Origin: Parelaphostrongylus tenuis | Lineage: Eukaryota; Nematoda; Chromadorea; Rhabditida; Metastrongylidae | Direction of reading: 5' to 3' | Assembly (NCBI GenBank): GCA_019055375.1 | Contig: JAHQIW010007140.1 | Location: 248,001-312,000 of the forward strand | DNA: 64,000 bases | Shown: positions 20,503 through 31,559 of the stretch, piece by piece | Layout of the letters: each line of letters starts with the position of its first letter | Position numbering within the stretch: position 1 is the first letter of the stretch | Made by a program: the position numbers and the translations under genes | The notes under the pieces: generated by a model | The model's database searches: none | What the model was told of the DNA's origin: nothing | Seen by the model: only the letters and a program-made list of their open reading frames with translations

Positions 20503-21286
20503 TTAGGTCTTTGCATAAGTTCTAGCACCAGAGCAATAAACACCAATTTTATCAATCAGAAGCAATTAAAACTGCTTGACAACACTATTCAAAGAATGCG
20601 CCATTACCCTGCACATATTTCTGCCACCTCTCAGGAGACAAATCAGAACCACTTGTGCATATTATTCTTCGCCTTTTTTTGGTAACAAATTTGTCCATAC
20701 TTGCCGCATCATGGCCGCTCGACGAAGCATTTGTCACAATTAGCTGCTCTGTGGGTATAAATTCGGACGCGACGCACAGACCGCTTTCGAGAACATCAAC
20801 CGTGTCAATGCTCAAGGATTTATGTCCAGAGGAACAGCGTTGAACATGAGCCTTTGCAATCGGGCCTTGTCTCGAAGTCGCCGCAGTCTCATCTTGTTTC
20901 AAGACAACGCAAGGCTGCACGTCAACAAATTGACAAAGAAGAAGTTGACGGATTTGGGCTGAGAGTTGCGGAATTATCCGTCGTACAGTTCTGACTTGTC
21001 GCCGTCTGACCATCACCTTTTCCGATCATTAAAACATTTTCTTAGCAAGCGGTAGTTTTAAGACATCAATCATTAGCATTAAAGATTGATAACATTTCTT
21101 GAATCCAAGGATGACGAGTTCTATGAGCGTGGTATTGATTTGTTGTCTGAGAGATGGTAGAAATGTGCTCAGGCTGATGGTACACACTTTGATAGTGTTG
21201 CTAAGAATTTTACTAACTTCTGGCTAAGAACTTGGTGTATATTGTTCTAGTGCCGAAACTTATGAGAAGACATAGAAATACTTGAA
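20503..21286. mobile_element. Foldback mariner: two inverted 3' halves of one element
   Basis: The left end 'taggtctttgcataagttct' and the reverse complement of the right end 'tatgtcttctcataagtttc' are matching terminal repeats. The similarity continues inward for about 200 bp (20503-20705 against 21286-21085). The left arm read on the minus strand gives the mariner C-terminus LSPERWQKYVQGNGAFFE. The right arm on the plus strand gives FYERGIDLLSERW, then the equivalent end. Between them, on the plus strand, lies the catalytic segment (LFQDNARLHVNKLTKKKL ... SSDLSPSDHHLF) with the usual 34 residues between the two Asp and an internal stop. No 5' half exists at either end, so the element is a palindromic rearrangement and cannot make transposase. 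The 143-codon minus-strand frame across it is a chimera. Confidence 0.8.
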
Positions 21287-21518
21287 CAACTAAGAGAAAG
21301 AGATTAATCAACTCTTAATTAACGCTGCACTTGTACTGCGTCTCTGTACATACGTTAGAGTAATAAGTTCCACAAATTATGCTTTAATAGTGAACATTCT
21401 AAAAGTATTTCACTCGTTTAAATAAATGTTATTCAGAAAAAATATGGCATGATGTAACCAATAACGATAGCTGATGGATGTTCACGCTTGCTATAAGAAA
21501 CGAATAAGGCGTACGAAC

Positions 21519-22248
21519 CTTGCGGCGGTTCTGTGGGACTTCCTGGTCCATGAACTTTACCGTTTGATGCTCGTTGATGGAAACATTGTACTTGAAATAT
21601 ACGATCGTCAGCAGTTGTGAAGTCTGGATGAAATGAAACCGAAATCGCAGTCTCGAGAAAAACGCCTGCCGGGGATCGTGAACTAAAATCAACACCTGGA
21701 CAAGGGAAATTTCACGATTCCGCTAACAAAAAAGCTTCACATTTTCGAATTTACTCACCGCCTCCTGGACACTGCGCATTCTTCATGTGGAATGAGTATT
21801 TCTATTTGATTATTAGTCACTAGAACCTTAAAGTTGATCGATTATTCAAACTGAATCGCGATGGTTCTTCATCAGAAATAGCTATGAAACCTAGGAGAAA
21901 CCATGATGCTGGAATTAGAAAAAATCAAACGTGGGTGGCCTCCTCAAATTACAAAACCAGAAAAATTGGATATTAAGTGATTTCCGCATTCAGCATTTTT
22001 TGACTTTTATTCATCAAGTATTTAATATTCTGCACTACGAATGATTATAAATGACATCGTAAACTCTTTATTAAAAGGCCTAGTGCTGACCGCTTTTTAT
22101 GCTGTTGTTTGAGAAATCCATAGCGTTTATGAAGATTTCATGCCAGCTCACCTGATAACAGGTTTTCCGCACCACATATTTCACCTGCACATGCCCTTCG
22201 AACGTTCGATTCGTTTTCAGCTTCACATAGATCGCGTCAGCAGCACAA
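21519..22248 (-). CDS. Zona pellucida (cuticlin-type) domain gene fragment, three exons
   Basis: Minus-strand exons are 22248-22152, 21826-21759 and 21682-21519, with GT-AG introns of 325 and 76 bases and consistent phases (0, then 2). They encode the N-terminal half of a ZP domain. The first exon has CAADAIYVKLKTNRTFEGHV and a second Cys in RKTCYQ. The second has IEILIPHEECAVSRRR. The third has the diagnostic SPAGVFLETAISVSFHPDF, then DDRIFQVQCFHQ. Cuticlins and cuticlin-like proteins are secreted ZP proteins of the nematode cuticle and apical matrices. Signal peptide exons upstream, and the rest of the ZP domain, furin site and membrane anchor downstream, were not found. The foldback mariner lies just 3' of the last exon (after 21519), so the gene is either truncated or has a large mariner-bearing intron. 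The start of exon 2 is the least certain splice site. Confidence 0.65.
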
Positions 22249-22339
22249 CTAAAAGGGAACTTGTTATGTCCTAACTCTAATTTGATGAACGATGCGGAAC
22301 TTTCGCACATTTCAACTTCACAGTACATATGGAAAAAAA

Positions 22340-25300
22340 TCTGTAAGCAATTGTAAAAAAAATTAAAATTAGAGACTCAACTTTATTTACTTTCTAGTTT
22401 ATGATTTTAACGACTGGGGCGGTGTAATGATAACCACAACAATACTGAGACGTGAGCAAAATTTGGAGCCTAAGGCGACTTCGATCTCGGGAATAATCTT
22501 CCCGCGTGTCCCATTGAAATGAATAATATGCAATAAATTAGGCTGGAAATTGTGTTTTCAATCATAAGTTCACCGTAAGTGGGGCTTATCTTGTACTTCC
22601 AAAATCAATACCTTTTAAGGGTGACTACTGACAGCCATCGAACAAGTCAAACCACGGCTGAACAAAAGGGCAAAGCTAGGGCTTTGATGATGTAGTAGAG
22701 AACTCAGTAAACCTTGGAGTAGATAACTGTTCAAACACAAATAAGTGATAAGCCATCTACCGTCTTAAAAGCTCTTTAACTTCGACTCGAAATGAAAACA
22801 GAGCGCTTGAAGCGTTTGAAAATATTGTTATCACTACTCGACTATCCTTGTTCATCTACACAACACTTTTTCCACGGAGGTCTTATAACCAGTGGAGTTG
22901 CAAAGAGGCAATCGCAGACGTTTGAATTCTGACTAGTGTCGTACCTTATTTGTTCTAACTTTACTTTTCTTTAAAATACTAAGAAAGGATTTCATTCTAT
23001 TTACATCTTACTGATGTCACCCTTTTCACTCATGAGGAAATCAAAGAGTTTCTGCTTCGCAATAACCCAATCTTCCTTCGAAGTATTGTAGATTTGATAA
23101 AGTCATAATCTCATGTAATATCTTTGGGATTCCAAAGGAATGCCTCTCTATAATGGAAAAACGCTTCACCTTCTTTCTTAATGCCTCACGTGACCTGTTA
23201 TTTTGCCATCGTATAACAATCATTGCAAAAAAAGAGTAGATAGCCAAATAAACCGAAAATAAATGAATTCGGTAGCTGCGCAGTGACTAACATCACCGTA
23301 TAAATCAGATCTTCTCTAGTAATGAAAATTACCGCGTCCGAATGTTATCATATGAACGAGTTTCTCGGCTGGTCACTGACGAAGATGACTGGTTTTCGAT
23401 CGCACGAGAGACACCGAGCAACAACCAATTCTTGTTTGACGACTTAAGAGGCTTCGATTTGCGGTAATATTTCTCTCTAACGGGAATATTGGCTCCTAGA
23501 ATATTGAGTTTCTAGTTACGACTACATAGTGAGGAAATATGGCCGCAATAAAGGGCACCACACTGATGATAGCTATGTGGCGTGAAAGATCGTCCCGAAC
23601 CAGATGGCTCCTTTTTCTTCGCAAATTTTTGTTTGCTCAGAAATAAAAACCAAGCAATTATTGGTAGTGTATAGCTTTTCTGGTTTTTTTTTTCATAGCT
23701 TCATCCACTGTTTGGTTGTCTACCTGAACTCAAACTCGGCGTTGCAATTAGTTTTTGTTGGATTCATAAGCCTCCTCTGCCAAATTCTTTGAATTCTTTG
23801 AAACGCTCTGATGCAGTGTGATTTAATGAAATTTGGGAGGCGGATCACGAAATTCCGCCGAACCAGTTTTTGGCAGTTGAGTGTGATGAGTCAAGCCGCC
23901 TGTTTATGTGTAGATGACGCAACGACGATCACTGCGCGATGGAGGAAGTCCGGTAGCCTTCCGTAGTAATTCTCAATTCTTTCCGACCCAATGTAAGTGA
24001 ATTCTACCGCTGATTTTCATCGAAATGAGCATCAGATCAAACCTGAAGCATTAATCAAATCCTACCTATGCGCTCTTTTTCAAACATGCTTTATGTACGT
24101 ATGAAGCTTGGTTGATGTAAATCTCTCCATTCAATCACAGCATCGCTGGTTTTTCGCGAGAGTGCGCAATCAAATTTTCGAGATAGAGTCATTTACCAAA
24201 AGCGCTGCGAATAGATTTCCTGCGATCGGTTCTATTGTTCGGCTCGCTTTTTTTTTTGTTGTTCAGAGAAAAATCTTCTAGGTGATTATAAGGCACACTC
24301 AAAGAGCGAAAGTTTAGGCCACTCACATGACATATGCGCCGAAATACGTTGGCATGGTCCTGAAAGGTCCAGAGCACTATGGATGTTATAATTAATATGA
24401 GGCTGAATGCGGTAGCTTCACTTCAATCAGCATTAGATGCGTAGATGCAGGTTTAGGAAATCATAAGTCACATTACACAATAAGAAGATCGCTCGGTAAG
24501 CCCTCACAACGGAAAAAAATTGTCGCTGTAGGTAAAGGGTTGATCTAACACAGGCAAGTGAAAGTTTTTTGTTCTAGAAACACTCTAGGAGATATTAGAA
24601 ATACTGGCATTGTTTGAGAAAGCGAAAGAAAGTTTCCGAACTTAAAAAAACTGCGAAATCTGAACCAAAAGGCAAAAGGATGAAATCGAAGCTGTTACAA
24701 ACTCACTTCACGTACGGCTCTTCAGAAACAAAATTTGCCTGAGGATCGTCGAGTTGACAGTATACTGATATAGCACGCAGAACTAGTATCAAAGGAGCAG
24801 AGAGACGGACCCTCATGCTCTAAAGAAGGTTGAGGAGAGAACACTGAGGTTCTCTAGAGGGACGATCGTCGAGCAAGATGTCCGTCGCCCTCCTCCACGC
24901 AACCTCAGTGGGCGGTCGAGCTTTTGTGGCCTCCACACGGCACACGCTGTCTCACTGTCCTCCGGCCAATTGAAGAACGGTCAGTACAAAGTAATTCTGA
25001 AAGCTGAAACGATCACACATTAGAACTGCTCTTTAGAAAATGACACAATCACGCCATTTATAAAATTCTTCGACCGAAAGTTTGCGAATAAGGAAAGCAA
25101 AACTAGACTTGGAGAAAGCGCCTCAAATTCTACTAATTACAAGAGTCAGAGAGTGAATAAATTTCCGAGAAGGCTTCTGGTTTGATTATAGTCGATGGAG
25201 GATTCCTGAAGTTGGATTGAACACGACGAGACTACTTGTCAGGCTTTGTAATCTCAACGTAGTACTTGAAAGCTGATGTGAAATTTCCCATTACCCTTTG

Positions 25301-25600
25301 AATCTTGTAGAAATGTCTTGCACACTATGATTTTAAAAAATGCATTCTCGTTCCTAAACGAGTTCGTTATCAACTGGTTGGAAAAAATGCGATGGGGCTG
25401 GAAAGGTTTCACCGAGGTTGCTGCCCACTTGTCAGCTTTCATAACCATTTATCGAGGATCTCAATTAGTTCAATATCCAAACTTTGTTCTAGAATTATAC
25501 TCAGCGAATCCGTAAATTACTGTTTATTTTGCTTTTATTTGGAGAGAAAAAACTGCCGTCCATGTCATTCTGATCACTTTATTCCACATTTCCGGCCAAT
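22340..25600. other. No gene resolved
   Basis: Only short frames occur. One minus-strand frame at 23247-23041 begins with a hydrophobic stretch (MAIYSFFAMIVIRW) and could be a signal-peptide exon of the ZP gene, but no phase-consistent join was found. A GC-richer patch at 24780-24960 has no recognised content. Confidence 0.3.
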
Positions 25601-25611
25601 TTAGTATCCAT

Positions 25612-25857
25612 TTGACTCCAAAAAAACAAATTGTTAGAGGTGACTGAATGCATAAATGGCCTTCACTATTACATGCGATGACCCATCGATGTATCCATTC
25701 AGTGCCACTACCCTCTTAAAAAAGGCTCGTAGTGATCTTCAGACTGCTAAAGGATGGAGGGCGCTATCTGTGTTCGAGGTGCGGTATCGAATCAGCGACC
25801 GATTCAATGTGTTTTGCAGGATATCTCTAGCCGCAGCACTACACGCGCCCTAATTCG
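25612..25857 (-). repeat. tRNA-derived SINE, family 1
   Basis: On the minus strand the head reads 'gggcgcgtgtag' followed by 'ggctagagatatcctgc' (A-box region) and 'cgctgattcgatacc' (B box). About 140 bases later comes the conserved core 'tgcattcagtcacctctaac'. The copy ends shortly after the core, so the last part of the 3' domain is missing. Confidence 0.7.
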
Positions 25858-25859
25858 CA

Positions 25860-27370
25860 TAATAAATTTTTGTATTAGGAAAAATATGGGTATGTAAGCA
25901 TTCAAAGATTTGTTTGTGTACCTACGGAAAATCTAGGCGAACTCGGTACGGCGGAGGAGTTCAGCCCATGCCTTGTGTATCAACCCATAGTTGCATGTGT
26001 ACCCATTTCGGTGCCTTTTTTTAGTAGGAACAGAAAAAATGTACGATGAATTGGTTTCTTGAGATAATCGTTCTATTGATCAGTTCTCAGAAATGAAAGA
26101 AGGGTTAAAAAAATTACACGTCATAAAAAGGTTTTTTGATTGATGCATCCGAAAAATTTCCAGGTGGAACGGGTACACTGTAGTGTATACACTGTAGTTT
26201 ATGGGTTAGCCTCGGCTTCGAAACTACGGTATCGCATTTAGTGGTGGTATACCACACCCTGTCACATAGAAGAGCCCTAAGTAGGGTGAATAATCGAGTC
26301 ATGAAAGTCCACGAAGCGCAGATCTGTGGTCATCTCCATTATGCTCAGCTAATTTTGTATGCCCAATAGACGACCAGCAATTCACCTCATTTTCGGACAT
26401 AAGTGACACTGAGATACTAACGGTTTTCAGATTTATTTTATGCAAGTTCAGATAAAAACCGGTTTGTTAAACGAAACGAGAGTGGTATCACGACAAAATT
26501 ACACGAATCAATCTTTTAGAAGGAATATTTCGGCTGCCATAAGGCAAATGAGTATTCTAAGGGCAGGATGATGTAAGCGTAGTTATTTCCTTAGGAAATT
26601 GGCTGACTACGTTGGGAATAACTTAGTGGTGAGCGAGGAAAAGACAATTTCCCACTGAGTTCATCAACACAATAAGTAGTTGGCTTCCGGATATTCTATG
26701 CAAAATTCGTATTCACAGGCTAATTCATGAAAATATCACTATCTGATAGATGGAGTAAAAAAAAAAGCGAATAAAACACCCATAGTGCTGACTCAGGTCG
26801 ATGAATAAAGCATAGTATAGCAGAGCAACATTCAAATAGGTGCTTGAAGCATACACTGAACCTAAATTCCTTCAATAGATTAAGAAAACTATTATGAAGC
26901 GATTTTGTCATTCGAATTCAACAGCACAGATTTTCGTTGCCCTTCAGTCTACTTGCCTTTCGAATCCTCTAGAAGCAGGTAATGCAAGATGCTTTCAGCA
27001 GATTTTATCAGGAAAAGCTCGTTTTTCACCATGCACCTGCCAGTGTTCCATCTCATTGACTCTAATGTCTCATTTTTCTTCACACCCTTCATAGCCGGTC
27101 CCTAGACAGAAGATCAACGAAATTAACTGTTTGAATACGACGTCAAGATTTTGTGATAGAAATCTTAGCCAAAATTCCCATTATAGACAATTCTAATATT
27201 TGCCTTGTAAAACATCACAACGCTAGACCCCGAAAACAGCAGAGAAAGGCTGGGATGACTTGAAATACGAGAGGAATGGAAATTGGAATTGTTCTGTAAA
27301 ATTTTTTCCAAATAACGCGTTGCCCCAAAAGCTCCCTCACCTAGAAGAAATGCTCCAGGATATAATAAAT
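25860..27370. other. No gene recognised
   Basis: Short frames only, none with domain or splice support. Around 26165-26280 there is a stretch with 'gtgtatacactgtag' and 'gtggtggtataccac' (short palindromes), but no element boundaries. Confidence 0.3.
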
Positions 27371-27374
27371 TTTT

Positions 27375-27673
27375 TAACATTGACAATGAAGTCAATAAAC
27401 AGGAAATTTCTTAGAATTGATGGATTGATGCCTTAGCAAATAAAGAGTCAATTGGGACCTGATCTGACTAGCCATGAAAATTTCGTAGTCCGCTGATGAA
27501 ACAGCCATCGATGAAATACTCATAACATTGACATTGAAATTTTGAGAAGTAGCAAGATGTCTCCAAGACTGATGGATCAATGCCTCCAGCAAATGAGGAA
27601 TGAATGGAGTCGTAATGTATTTAACCATGGAAATGCCACACTCCGCTGATGAAGCAACCATCGACGGTGTGCT
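27375..27673. repeat. Two tandem 148-bp units
   Basis: Units 27375-27522 and 27523-27673 both begin 'taacattgaca.tgaa' and contain 'gatggat.aatgcct' and 'ccgctgatgaa.ca.ccatcga'. The unit length is close to a multiple of three and one minus-strand frame (27661-27392) stays open across both. That frame gives a repeated pattern: SSA, three residues, I.M, then a hydrophobic stretch with LL and HQS. Protein function unknown; it may be non-coding. Confidence 0.6.
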
Positions 27674-28632
27674 AACATGAGGCCCTCATAAATCTTCAAG
27701 GCTATGACTAACGCTTCCTGTTTCTCCTCGTATTATAGTCGTAACTATTCCGTTTAATTTCCAGGACACACTATCTACTAACCTCGGCCTAAGTTGATTA
27801 ACTCAGTTTTTTCCGGAAAAGCAGATGTGAGGTAATTCACAACTGTATCGATCGAATGGAATAATACAGTAGAATAATATTACAATGGTTGACATTTGGC
27901 TGTTCCGCCTTTTAGAGCTTGGAAGATTCACTTTCTGACATACAGTGTATTCAGTCAAATACTTTCATAGCCAGAGCAAACAAAACTTCATAGGAAAACA
28001 CTTAGTTGCTTAGTAAACAGCTTTCAAATAAATATCAACGTCTTTTTTGTTTCACGCCCCACCAGCCATTGTACACACGAGCCGTACCGAGTCTTACATG
28101 TGCATGCAGTGTGGCTTGGCTCAAATGAGGAAAATTTGACCTAAAATCTTCATCGCTCATTTTTGGAGTTGTTGATAAAAATCTAAATGCTTTGAAAGTT
28201 TCCCCACAAAAATTTCATATTTCCGTGGGAGGATAGCCCTCGTAAACCTCTTCGCTATGTGTCTTATTGTTTGAGACAGACACAGAGCTGTTTGCCCGTT
28301 TTGTCAATAAAATCGTTCCCTTGCGTTTACAAGAGATTAGATAATTTATCTCTGGCTTATAGAATCACCGTCTTTAACGCCAATGCATATTTTAAGTTTA
28401 TCGTAGTACATAGTCGGTCATATAGTGGGTTGAAAACCAACTGGTGTTTGAAAGCATTTGGCGGTATTTTAATCACTGTTACGAATTTCTCTAGGTCTAC
28501 GCTTTTCAAAGATCGTTATATAGTTGCACTTATTTCGTTTTAAATAAGGGGTAGGGTGAATGGGACTCACTGTCGCTGCATTTATCGTTTTGGATCTAAT
28601 TTCTCCTCTAAACCTATCATGAGGAGCTACAG

Positions 28633-29225
28633 TTGCTAGCCTCGGTAACCACTGGAGATGGCATTTCGCGTGCCAAGTTCAATGGTGCTACCTTCTGTTT
28701 TCTTCCTGTGAACACACTGGCGGCTGTACGAAACATATTTCTTGTAAGCGCTCTTTCTGGGAGAAAGGTGAGAGGAAAGATTATGAACAACTTATGCTTT
28801 TGTTATTCGGCTTTTGGCTCCATTTAGAGCAGCATTTGTGTAGAAATTAATTTGATGTACGCTGACTGATATTTAGCGATTTGATATCATCGTCTTTTGT
28901 GTTATGCATGGCAATGTAGTCATTGATATACCAATAGTAAAGGAGTAGCCAAAAAGTGAGTGCGGAGGCTTCAGCTTCACAAGAAAACGCAATGGCAAAA
29001 GTGGGGGCAGTCGCTGTCCCATTACCAGTCCTCTGATTTGTGTGTTGAATCTTCAGGTTGCCTAAGGAGCTAGCGGATGGCCTACACTGTAGATTGATTC
29101 GACACGTTAATGTAAAGGACGAAAACGTTGAGGAACCCCTTATTGTACGCGCCGTTGGGACGCGCATTGGGGAAACGATCCAGGAGCACTTGGGTATGAG
29201 TGCGATGGGCTGGAATGTGTTTTAA
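28633..29225 (+). CDS. Candidate gene with convincing terminal exon, unrecognised
   Basis: The terminal exon 29057-29225 follows the acceptor 'gttgaatcttcag'. It stays open for 55 codons (LPKELADGLHCRLIRHVNV... and VRAVGTRIGETIQEHLGMSA) to TAA at 29223. A likely upstream exon lies at 28633-28743 (SVTTGDGISRAKFNGATFCF...) with donor 'TTCTT|gtaagcgc'. A further open stretch at 28941-29030 (KVSAEASASQENAMAKVGAV) has no clear donor. Phases between these pieces were not resolved. The terminal exon is slightly acidic and soluble in character; no domain is recognised. It could belong to a decayed mobile element, but no transposon motif is seen. Confidence 0.38.
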
Positions 29226-29348
29226 CAAATGGACAAGTTTTAGATTTATAAATTAAGCTATTCCGTTTGTGGGATCCAAGATCAGGCCCACAACAGCTTT
29301 TTTCTTCTGATGCAAGTCTTTATAGCTGTCACTTGAGAAGAACCGTGT

Positions 29349-29594
29349 ATGGTGGATCACAGCACGAATGAAGCAGCCTATTATTCATTGTTGGAGACAA
29401 TGAAAGGAGATGTAAAAGGCTTGATTTCAAAGTCAATCCAAACCTATCAGAATCAAGAGAGTGGGCATTTTTGTTTGAAAATTGGTATTGGTTCAGATAT
29501 TTGGGTGAACAGCAGTTCCACAGAAATCTTGTGCCACCTATTAATGCAAAAACCGGCTTTTGCTACAAGATTGTCATCAAAAACTTCTTCATAG
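29349..29594 (+). other. Overlapping open frames, coding status unclear
   Basis: Two frames are open over the same 240 bases. One starts with ATG at 29349 (MVDHSTNEAAYYSLLETMKG). The other is without ATG but of protein-like composition (SREWAFLFENWYWFRYLGEQ, ending ...KNFFIGVCT). They cannot both be genes, and neither has a recognised domain. Confidence 0.22.
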
Positions 29595-29675
29595 GAGTTT
29601 GCACTTGAACTCCTAGATTACCATCTTCACACCTTCTGCGGACTTCAGATTTTCTTTGATACGTTTCATTGTCTT

Positions 29676-29927
29676 TCATTTCTCATTTACGGGCGTTATC
29701 CAGATTGTAGGTGGACTTTGTTGTGTTTGAGAATCTCTTGATTTCCCCACATCGATATATTCAGTGCTGGCTGATCGCTTTTTGGAATGGAATTTAGGAA
29801 AAAAAGTGCTACATGATTCCCGAGTATTCTCCATCGGAAGTTTTCGTGTCTTGTTGACGAAGTCAGCGATTCTTGTGACAGATGCTAATCCTACGATTAG
29901 CTGATCAACCACTCGAGAGCGGCACAC
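29676..29927 (-). CDS. Candidate terminal exon on the minus strand, unrecognised
   Basis: The minus-strand frame VVDQLIVGLASVTRIADFVN... SKKRSASTEYIDVGKSRDS ... WITPVNEK ends in TGA. It is hydrophilic and Ser/Thr-rich after an initial hydrophobic stretch. Another minus frame just upstream (30117-29905) has a hydrophobic start (MLFRASVVVILCSTASF) followed by Ser/Asp-rich sequence. It overlaps the first by 22 bases in a different phase. They could be a secreted protein interrupted by a frameshift or by an intron not identified here. Confidence 0.28.
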   Translation of the reverse strand: MCRSRVVDQLIVGLASVTRIADFVNKTRKLPMENTRESCSTFFPKFHSKKRSASTEYIDVGKSRDSQTQQSPPTIWITPVNEK

Positions 29928-30929
29928 AGATTATTGAAGAATCTCTAGTTTTTGCCATGCTATGAAGTGCGTAATCATGGGACAACACTAAATTATGCAC
30001 ATCAGCATGTAAAAAAGAATATTTGGACCAGCCAAGAGTATTCGAGTCACTTCCTGTGCCTTCATCAAAGGACGCTGTGCTACATAAGATCACAACTACA
30101 CTAGCTCGAAACAGCAAAGAACTTTAATTACTTTCAACAGCATCAAATGTGTTATCAGAAACTTTATAGAAGAAAGAATATTCAGTTGAAAGGACAACGG
30201 ATGATATTGCAGGTGTAGTAGATTTATGGGAGGCCATTTGGATGGAGTTGTATCGCTGAAGCTATATTTAGACTTCAATCTATAAAAAGGATGAAGAATA
30301 GAAGACAGAGCTTTTAGTGTTGATCAATTCTTTCGGAACACGATGTATTCGGCATTACTACGCATCGTTAAAAGTAATTGAATCTGTATCCCTGTACAAT
30401 GGCTAGCGGTCTCCTGCTGATCTATCAAGCCAGTGCTACTAACCTCCCATACAGTCTGGTAACTTGTCAGACTTGAAAGTGTGAAAACCTGTTGATCTTG
30501 CTTTGCGGGATGAAGCCAACGACCATTTAGGTTTTGCGGGACACCAAAAAGCTTTCGAAACGCATTGTGTGCTATACGGCTCTCCCTAAGACGTATCCGA
30601 CGCTAAAGTGTTGCGTGATCTAGCATGATGATTCAATTGATATTACTTTCTATGAATACGTGTGCATTGAGCATTGCCATGAAAGTGCGTTCTCATAATT
30701 CTACGCCACATCTTAAAGTAGCTAATAATGAGTCAACAGGTGACCGAAAATCACTATTTGCGTGAACTGAAACGAAGGTGATTTTAAGAGAAGTATCATA
30801 TTACTGTATCGAAATTATGTTTGCACCATCATTGTAGTTCTGACAGCTTGCACATTAGAATGAAGAATTTTTTTTGTTTAAAACATCGTAAAAACCAATG
30901 AAATTAAAATTGCGAACAAATACTCAAGT

Positions 30930-31545
30930 AACTTCATACTACTTTTCGTTCCGAGTGTTATTGAGACCTCGCTCAAAATGATATAATCTGATGACATAAT
31001 TTAGGCCTTGTTGAGGTATGTTGGAGCACTCATGCAGTCCAAGACAAGCGTCTCGGCATTACAGTTTCGTCGCTTACACGGTGCTTTTTGAGTCAGTCAG
31101 TTCCGCGAAGAAATATCTCCTGCAAAGAGGAGTCGCCTCCAAATATTTACACGCGCCGTCAAATGATGAAATGAACGAACGGGCAGTGTTGCCCACGTTC
31201 TATACTGTATAGTGCCCTAACAGACCTCATTAAAATCTCAAAATATGCTATCAAGTTATATCGTTCCGAGCGAAGTCTCAAAAACACTCGAAATGAAAGG
31301 TATGGCGACCATGTTTTAGCAGTCACGAGCAATCGAGTGTACAACACTTTCCGTTCGATGATTTTTCACTTGACAGGCGCGTGCAAATATTTCGGCGACA
31401 GCTCTTCTATGAAAGGGATATCTCCCGAGGAACCAACTGAACTGAAAGGCACCGTGCAACTGACGAAACGCAATGCCGAAACACGTGCCTTGCACTACAT
31501 AAATGCCTAACAGATTTGATGAAAGGCTCAAAACATCTAATCAGA
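30930..31545. mobile_element. Inverted-repeat (foldback) element, most complete copy
   Basis: The left arm (31018-31205) and right arm (31515-31313, reverse complement) match over about 190 bases. Shared parts are 'cggcatt.c.gtttcgtc', 'cacggtgc.ttt', 'aa.tatttacacgcgcc' and 'gaacggg/aa.agtgttg'. Around each arm the segment 'gctcaaaat..tataatc.gat' and the motif 'aaacactcgaaatgaaagg' recur. The structure is therefore unit, spacer, inverted unit. Partial relatives lie at 3630, 10325, 34280 and 35700. No transposase is encoded; a non-autonomous foldback or MITE-like family is the likely nature. Confidence 0.65.
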
Positions 31546-31559
31546 TTTTATATTATTGT

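Noticed and set aside
20585..21016. 143-codon minus-strand ORF
   Set aside because: It spans the foldback mariner. Only the last ~25 residues are real transposase sequence; the rest is the wrong strand of the other arm.
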